From: Phoronis ovalis
Taxonomy: Eukaryota; Phoronida; Phoronidae
DNA: 11,672 nucleotides
NCBI GenBank assembly: GCA_028565635.1
Contig: JAOXYB010051290.1
Location: 1-11,672, forward strand
Direction of reading: 5' to 3'
Position 1 is the stretch's first letter. Each line of letters opens with the position of its first letter. A program made the position numbers and the translations under genes. This document shows positions 7,197 to 11,672 of the stretch, piece after piece. The notes below the pieces were generated by a model. It searched no databases, was not told the origin of the DNA, and worked only from the letters and a program-made list of their open reading frames with translations.

Positions 7197-7610
7197 GGTA
7201 CCTTCGCGGGTTTTTGAAGCTATAGAAGTTGTCGATTTGTGCACTTGTTTTTCCAACTCGCAATCCGCCATTTTTGTTAAAATAGTGAGTTGTTGCGTTA
7301 TCGACTTGTATTTATAACTCAACTTGGGTATACATCTTTTATATTTTACATAAACATTTTACATCTTAGCTATGGATAGAACCTTAATCCGGAACCTGTT
7401 AACACAGTTGAATCATATGATACACAAGTCTGTTTATATGTCTGTGCAGTTTTAGCATTATTTGTTACTGTAATTTATTAGAATCTGCTGTAAGAAAAGT
7501 CAAACCTTTATTTTTTACTTTAAGAAAAATTGTTGCTATTATAATTATAGACACCTGTTATCGTGCTACCATTGCCTGTTCGGTTGATAACTAAAATATT
7601 ATTGCGCCAG
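7197..7610. other. Intergenic stretch, nothing recognised
   Basis: GTCGAT at about 7229 and ATCGAC at about 7299 could pair weakly with partly matching inner sequence. No gene, RNA or tandem array is seen. Confidence 0.45.
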
Positions 7611-7627
7611 ATATATATATATATATA
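7611..7627. repeat. Short (AT)n microsatellite
   Basis: About eight AT units. Confidence 0.85.
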
Positions 7628-7676
7628 ATATGTCATTAGTATAAACTTTACCTTTTCTACTGTTCATATGTATGTT

Positions 7677-7704
7677 TGTGTGTGTGTGTGTGTATGTGTG
7701 TGTG
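7677..7704. repeat. (TG)n microsatellite with ATG interruptions
   Basis: A TG run with TATG interruptions. Open frames through it on both strands (V/C or T/H repeats) are products of the dinucleotide repeat. Confidence 0.9.
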
Positions 7705-7712
7705 CATGTATA

Positions 7713-8573
7713 TCCTCACACTGTGTGGAAATATGTTGCTTTTGCTTTGTTATGCTACGTTTTAATAAAGTTCCCTTTTTTACATTACTTGTGGAAAGGA
7801 AGCAATTCAAAAGTACGCAGAGTTTACAGGAAATAAAAAACAATATGCACATGTCATGGTAATCGTTACAGATTGATTTTCCCGTCCACCTCAGTATATA
7901 GTTTTGTAACGGATTGTCTTCTAGTAAATAGCCTAAATCTTTGTGGAAAGTTCTGTTCAGTCTCAAATCAAGATGTCGCTCAGGCAATCAAAAAAAAATG
8001 GCATCTTCATACATTTTTTTCTTGTTGTATGTATATATCTATCTTATCTACTACTAAAAAATTACAATGACAATGTTAAAAGTTAAGCTGAGTATATATT
8101 ATTTATAGCGCGAACTAAACATCTTGTACGTACATGTGGTTAATGCAGGGAAACAAACGTCAAGAGTTGACAGGAGCGTGAAATTAACATGTGTTGTAAA
8201 CTGATGCAATTTTATCCTATACATGTTTAACATTTCAACTTTCCTGAGCACTTCGATTCTTTTACTCACTGCGATAACACAAACAGTACATACATTTTTG
8301 TTATAACTTTACATATTACGTTGGGTTTAGCTTACTGGCATGTAATTTCTTTTTACAATAGTTGTATTTCCAGTTATTACTGTTTAAATAATTTCAAATT
8401 CCTTTAATGATAGTTTTTTCAGAATCTTACTTTGTATATGCATTGATGTTCTTCATTGTGGTTTATTAGTAGTAGAAAAGGTGAAGTTTATAAATAATGA
8501 CATATTATATATATGAAGGTAACATTTTCGGCTTGCCTATGCCTACTCCCGATTTTTCATTGTGCAGGGTCCA
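7713..8573. other. AT-rich stretch, nothing recognised
   Basis: Short open frames (64-65 residues or fewer) only, with no recognisable protein. No repeats or RNA genes are seen on either strand. Confidence 0.45.
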
Positions 8574-8771
8574 TCAATATAAACCTTTTTGTGCTCTATG
8601 GCTATAAAGCACAGGATGAATCATGCTGTGAAACACGACGAAAAATGAGTGATTTCCTAGTTTGGAAATAATGTTATTAATTTTCAAATTGTGAACTATT
8701 TCAGTTTGCGCGAAATTATACCCCCTTTCATCAGAAATGTCCCCATTGCTGCCCAGACGCAAGACAAGCAT
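8574..8771 (-). CDS. Unrecognised 65-residue ORF, doubtful
   Basis: Begins with a true ATG (minus strand, 8771) and reads MLVLRLGSNGDISDERGYNF onward to a TGA at 8574. Composition is plausible for protein, but there are no motifs, no splice context and no neighbours that support it. It may be a fragment of a dispersed repeat or chance. Confidence 0.12.
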   Translation of the reverse strand: MLVLRLGSNGDISDERGYNFAQTEIVHNLKINNIISKLGNHSFFVVFHSMIHPVLYSHRAQKGLY

Positions 8772-9309
8772 TATTTATAAATAACGTTAAGGGCTTATTA
8801 AATACGATTTTCTCATATTCGGTGCTTGTACATTCTGACCGGAAATTAATTCGCCAAGGTTAACATTTCATAAAAGTTTGGTTTTTCAAAAGATACTTTC
8901 CAAATTTGAAACAAATAAAGGTAATTCAGTTCTAACTGGAATATTATATGACATTGTTAAATTTTCTCAAGAGTACTGTTGTGTTGTTTTTGCAGTTTTT
9001 GTGAATTTTAGCATGTTCTAGATTTTAATCATGAACAAATTTAATAACCGCTATAGTTCACTGATAATGGTTATATTCTGATATTTAGTATTTTTGTAGA
9101 TTTGATTTGTTTTGAAGTAAACTAGAACTATGAAATCATTTAATTTTGCTTCAAATTTTAAAATATGAAATTTTGTATCTGGGCAAATCCAAGATGGCCA
9201 CCATATTGGGCTCTGCTAAATTATAGCATGTTCTTAGAATTACATTATTTACAGCAAATAGATTAAAAATAAGTTAAAAATAGTATCACTCTGCTCTGCA
9301 ACGACGTAC
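8772..9309. other. AT-rich stretch with a YY1-like motif
   Basis: The only item of note is CCAAGATGGCCACCAT at about 9189-9204, which contains the AAGATGGC core bound by YY1-type factors and common in animal repeats. No gene is seen. Confidence 0.4.
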
Positions 9310-10203
9310 ATGTAGGCACTTCCTACTATTGATCTCATAATATATAAATAATCGAAATTCCGCTATAACTTTGGGAAAAACAAAATTTCCTTCAAGGTAC
9401 CTGGATAAAAGTGAAAACGGCGACACCACCTATAGTGTAGAATGTGGTATTTTGAATTTTTCAAATGCTCACTTTTTTATGAAAAATGTTTAAAAAGTCC
9501 AGCATTGACAAATATTCTCACCGGAATGTCGCCGGAAATCATTAGGAGGTTAGTCAGAAGAGCCTTATGCACAAGGGATCGACAATATCAAAACACACAA
9601 AATATGTAGAATCACTGTATGATGATTATCACAGTTTTTCTATGTGACATGTAAAATATTGCCAAAACATTCCATTGTTTGAGATGGGAGTTTCTTTTCC
9701 ACAACGTTTACGAAGTGTAAATTTGTTTGAGACTATGTTTTTCCTCCTCGTGAAGTTTCAAAATATTATTTATAACTTGTTTGGTATAATCGGATAGTTT
9801 GCTTTTCGGCGGCATTTTTCTCGCCACTCTTTGGGAGTGTACCTTAGTAAATTTCACGTTACGCAAGTGCCAGACAAAAGATTCTTTACACGGGTGGTGG
9901 TACTTCTCAATTGCATTGATATGCAAATTAACATCGTTTTCCTTGAGTGTTGATTTCCCATGTAAAGCTAGTGCTACGACATCTGGCGAGATACTTGTTT
10001 TCTATGTTGATTTTACGTCAAAGTTTTTAAAACATTTTTCATAAAGAAATGAGTATTTGAAAAATTCAAAATACCACGTTCTACATTAGGTGGTGTCGGC
10101 GTTTTCACTTTTATTCTGGTGCCTTGGAGGAAATTATGTTTTCCCCAAAGTTATTGCGGAATTTCGATTATTTATACATTATGAGATCAACAGCAGCTTA
10201 CAT
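9310..10203. mobile_element. DNA transposon with long terminal inverted repeats, about 895 bp
   Basis: Left arm about 9310-9535 and right arm about 9975-10203 are inverted copies, roughly nine in ten bases alike over their best part by eye. Shared blocks include TATAAATAATCGAAATTCCG, ATAAAAGTGAAAACG, GACACCACCTA and TATTTTGAATTTTTCAAAT. The arms continue less well inward to ATGTCG. An outer ATGTA(G/A)GC appears at both tips, but I find no target duplication, so the borders are approximate. The interior of about 440 bp keeps a small minus-strand frame that may come from a transposase. It is probably a deletion derivative moved by a full-length relative. Confidence 0.8.
9708..9815 (-). pseudogene. 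Possible truncated transposase N-terminus (35 residues)
   Basis: The frame reads MPPKSKLSDYTKQVINNILK, then LHEEEKHSLKQ and a stop. A basic start followed by a helical stretch with KLS...VIxNI...EEEK recalls the DNA-binding N-terminus of some eukaryotic transposases. This is by general resemblance only. The frame stays open upstream to a TTG at 9926, but the ATG at 9815 is the natural start. It lies between the two long inverted repeats, where a transposase would sit. Sequence after the stop shows other frames open only briefly, so the rest of the gene is deleted or decayed. Confidence 0.35.
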
Positions 10204-10823
10204 TTGAATTCTGTGAACATTTATTTGAAACAAAACGTAGAAAAAATAAACGAAAGAAAAAGATACTTTCTATCGACTTTCTGAATATCATTCAAATCAC
10301 CAAACGTGTATTTACATCTACCTTCATAACAATAAACTAAAAAAATATTTATTTCACACAAAAAGGATTCAAACTAAAGTAGTAAAATTTAACACAACTA
10401 AAACTATTAAATGGGTAGTAAAACTGTGCTTAATGTTCCATAGCACAGTAAAGTTAAATAGATGGCACGTTTTTGATGTACACTGTATTCGCAATGATTA
10501 GATTTATAAGTAAATTTGAAACGTTTTCTACATGCTGGTGCAATTCCGCGATCAAAATAAATGTAATACTTGTGTTAGCTGAAGATGCGCTCGATTTTTT
10601 TCCAGAACCCCTTTTTAGGTCCACGCGTCTAATTCAGGAAGATAAGGAAAAACAAAATATATTCCAATTTAAAAAAAATGTTGTACTGCTGGTCTCTGCA
10701 AAACTGATTTTTTAATTTGCACCATACAATATTTTAAAACAATATTTAAATTGTGATTTTATAGTCAATTTAGAAAGATGGTTTTATGCTTAAAATGAAT
10801 GATATAGCACTCATTTAAAAAAA
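10204..10823. other. AT-rich stretch with one small hairpin
   Basis: ACTGTGCT at 10423-10430 and AGCACAGT at 10442-10449 form a perfect 8-bp stem with an 11-base loop. A 79-residue open frame from ATG 10476 to 10715 resembles no protein family I know. Nothing else is seen. Confidence 0.4.
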
Positions 10824-10947
10824 ATGGCGGGCCCCACGCCGATTACTGAAGATGATGAGACACCTCTGCTGGATCATTTCCCAGCACCCCAGGCCGATTA
10901 CTGAAGATAAGACAGCCCTGCTGGATCATTTCCCGGATGCCGCTTCA
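10824..10947 (+). repeat. GC-rich 55-bp direct duplication with coding-like character
   Basis: Two units begin at 10838 and 10893, sharing GCCGATTACTGAAGAT and CTGCTGGATCATTTCCC. ATG at 10824 (context AAAATGG) reads MAGPTPITEDDETPLLDHFP then APQADY and stop. The second unit gives PITEDKTALLDHFPDAAS in the next frame. The units differ by a 3-base deletion and mostly codon-compatible changes, as coding sequence would. The 55-base period breaks the frame between them. It may be a decayed exon or part of an element. The family is not recognised. Confidence 0.5.
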
Positions 10948-10996
10948 TAGCGTGCAAGCCGCCCTGGTCCAAGACGCATAATTTACTACAAACGCA

Positions 10997-11006
10997 CCCC
11001 CCCCCC
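10997..11006. repeat. Poly-C run of ten
   Basis: A homopolymer of ten C just after the GC-rich duplication. Such runs can mark element tips here (compare the CCCGGG ends), but no matching partner is seen. Confidence 0.8.
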
Positions 11007-11545
11007 TATTTTGAAAAGTATCTGATGGCCCTGTGCGTTATGAACAATGTGAACAAAAGCTGTAAGGACGAATATCACTAGAGTCTAGTTAGGACGTTAT
11101 GTATTTAACTTTAAAAGGCATTGATATTTTTTTATAACTTTAATAAAAATGGAAGTTTTGTAAATCAAAACAACTTTATATTTTATTTTTAATCACGAAC
11201 AATATACAAGTCATCATACCTCTTCATACATACATTTCTTTAGAATACTTTTTCCAATCAAATTAAACGGCAACTAATTTCTACACCACTTTTGCGAAGA
11301 AGTTACAAGGCAAAATTCAATACAAAATATTTAGAGGTGACTGCAGGGGTTGCGATAGCTGACAAAAGCTAGCAATTTACTATGTGCGCATTTTATTAAT
11401 GAAAGGTCAATAGCTTAACATGCATGCATATCCCTGAATAAAGGCAATTTACCTCTTACTTACTCTGTTATTATGATACCTAAACGGCTGGTACCCTTAT
11501 CAAAAATTCTAAATTTGAAGCTGTCTTAAAAATATTCACAATCCC
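11007..11545. other. AT-rich stretch, nothing recognised
   Basis: No open frame of note, no array and no inverted repeat that I could confirm. Confidence 0.45.
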
Positions 11546-11672
11546 CAGGGGCGGATACAGAGCACAGTTGTGACAGGTTTCCAAATGTTGAACATATGGG
11601 GTAGGAACACCCATTATATAATTAACACATTTTAGCTGGTGCTTATATATTCAAATAAGTTAATCCAAGCTC
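11546..11672 (+). mobile_element. Possible left end of a hAT-like transposon, cut by the window edge
   Basis: CAGGGGCGGATACAGAG at 11546 resembles the CAGGGGCGGATCCAG start seen in many invertebrate hAT-type elements. hAT termini usually begin CAGGG or similar and are flanked by an 8-bp duplication, here ACAATCCC on the left if true. The other end and any transposase lie outside the window. Confidence 0.4.

Noticed and set aside
6918-7317. Open frames of 68 and 96 codons on the + strand
   Set aside because: They lie largely within copy 2 of the CCCGGG element and translate its internal units; the 33-bp period keeps frames open.
11346-11356. Second CAGGGG that could be a hAT tip
   Set aside because: The following bases do not extend the resemblance, and no inverted partner or flanking duplication is seen.

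Overview
The window looks like animal nuclear DNA from an invertebrate. It is AT-rich, has long non-coding stretches with many diverged repeats, and contains one clear gene, a class A (rhodopsin-like) G protein-coupled receptor. A mollusc, perhaps a bivalve, is my best guess, because intronless lineage-specific receptors set among MITE-like repeats are common there. Nothing in the sequence proves that. There are no operons, ribosome binding sites, tRNAs, rRNAs or CRISPR arrays. The start and stop context and the AATAAA signal are eukaryotic.

Layout. Bases 1-950 hold a trinucleotide microsatellite and two diverged copies of a roughly 110-bp repeat. Bases 950-2556 are a nest of three mobile elements. 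A fold-back element with TGAATAAATCC termini was split by a CCCGGG-ended element (1428-1974, 8-bp target duplication) and by a second fold-back element (1993-2537, about 9-bp target duplication). The intact left arm of the host element preserves the empty site for both insertions. Bases 2560-3770 hold a GC-richer patch with promoter-like motifs, a doubtful exon, and two tandem arrays (33-bp and about 60-bp units). Bases 3771-5500 are mostly featureless AT-rich DNA with a small hairpin repeat and short tandem repeats.

The receptor gene lies at 5595-6587 (330 residues, single exon as seen), with a polyadenylation signal 84 bases past the stop. An out-of-frame upstream ORF overlaps its start. 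A second, inverted and shorter copy of the CCCGGG-ended element sits at 6851-7188, so the receptor is bracketed by two opposed copies of the same repeat.

Bases 7200-9300 hold microsatellites and AT-rich DNA. Bases 9310-10203 are a non-autonomous DNA transposon with inverted repeats over 200 bp long and a 35-residue remnant that may be the start of a transposase. Near 10824-10947 a GC-rich 55-bp unit is duplicated and reads like protein-coding sequence. The window ends in what may be the tip of a hAT-type transposon (from 11546).

The genes do not form a pathway here. The main interest is the CCCGGG-ended element family, its nested insertion history, and its position around a divergent receptor gene.
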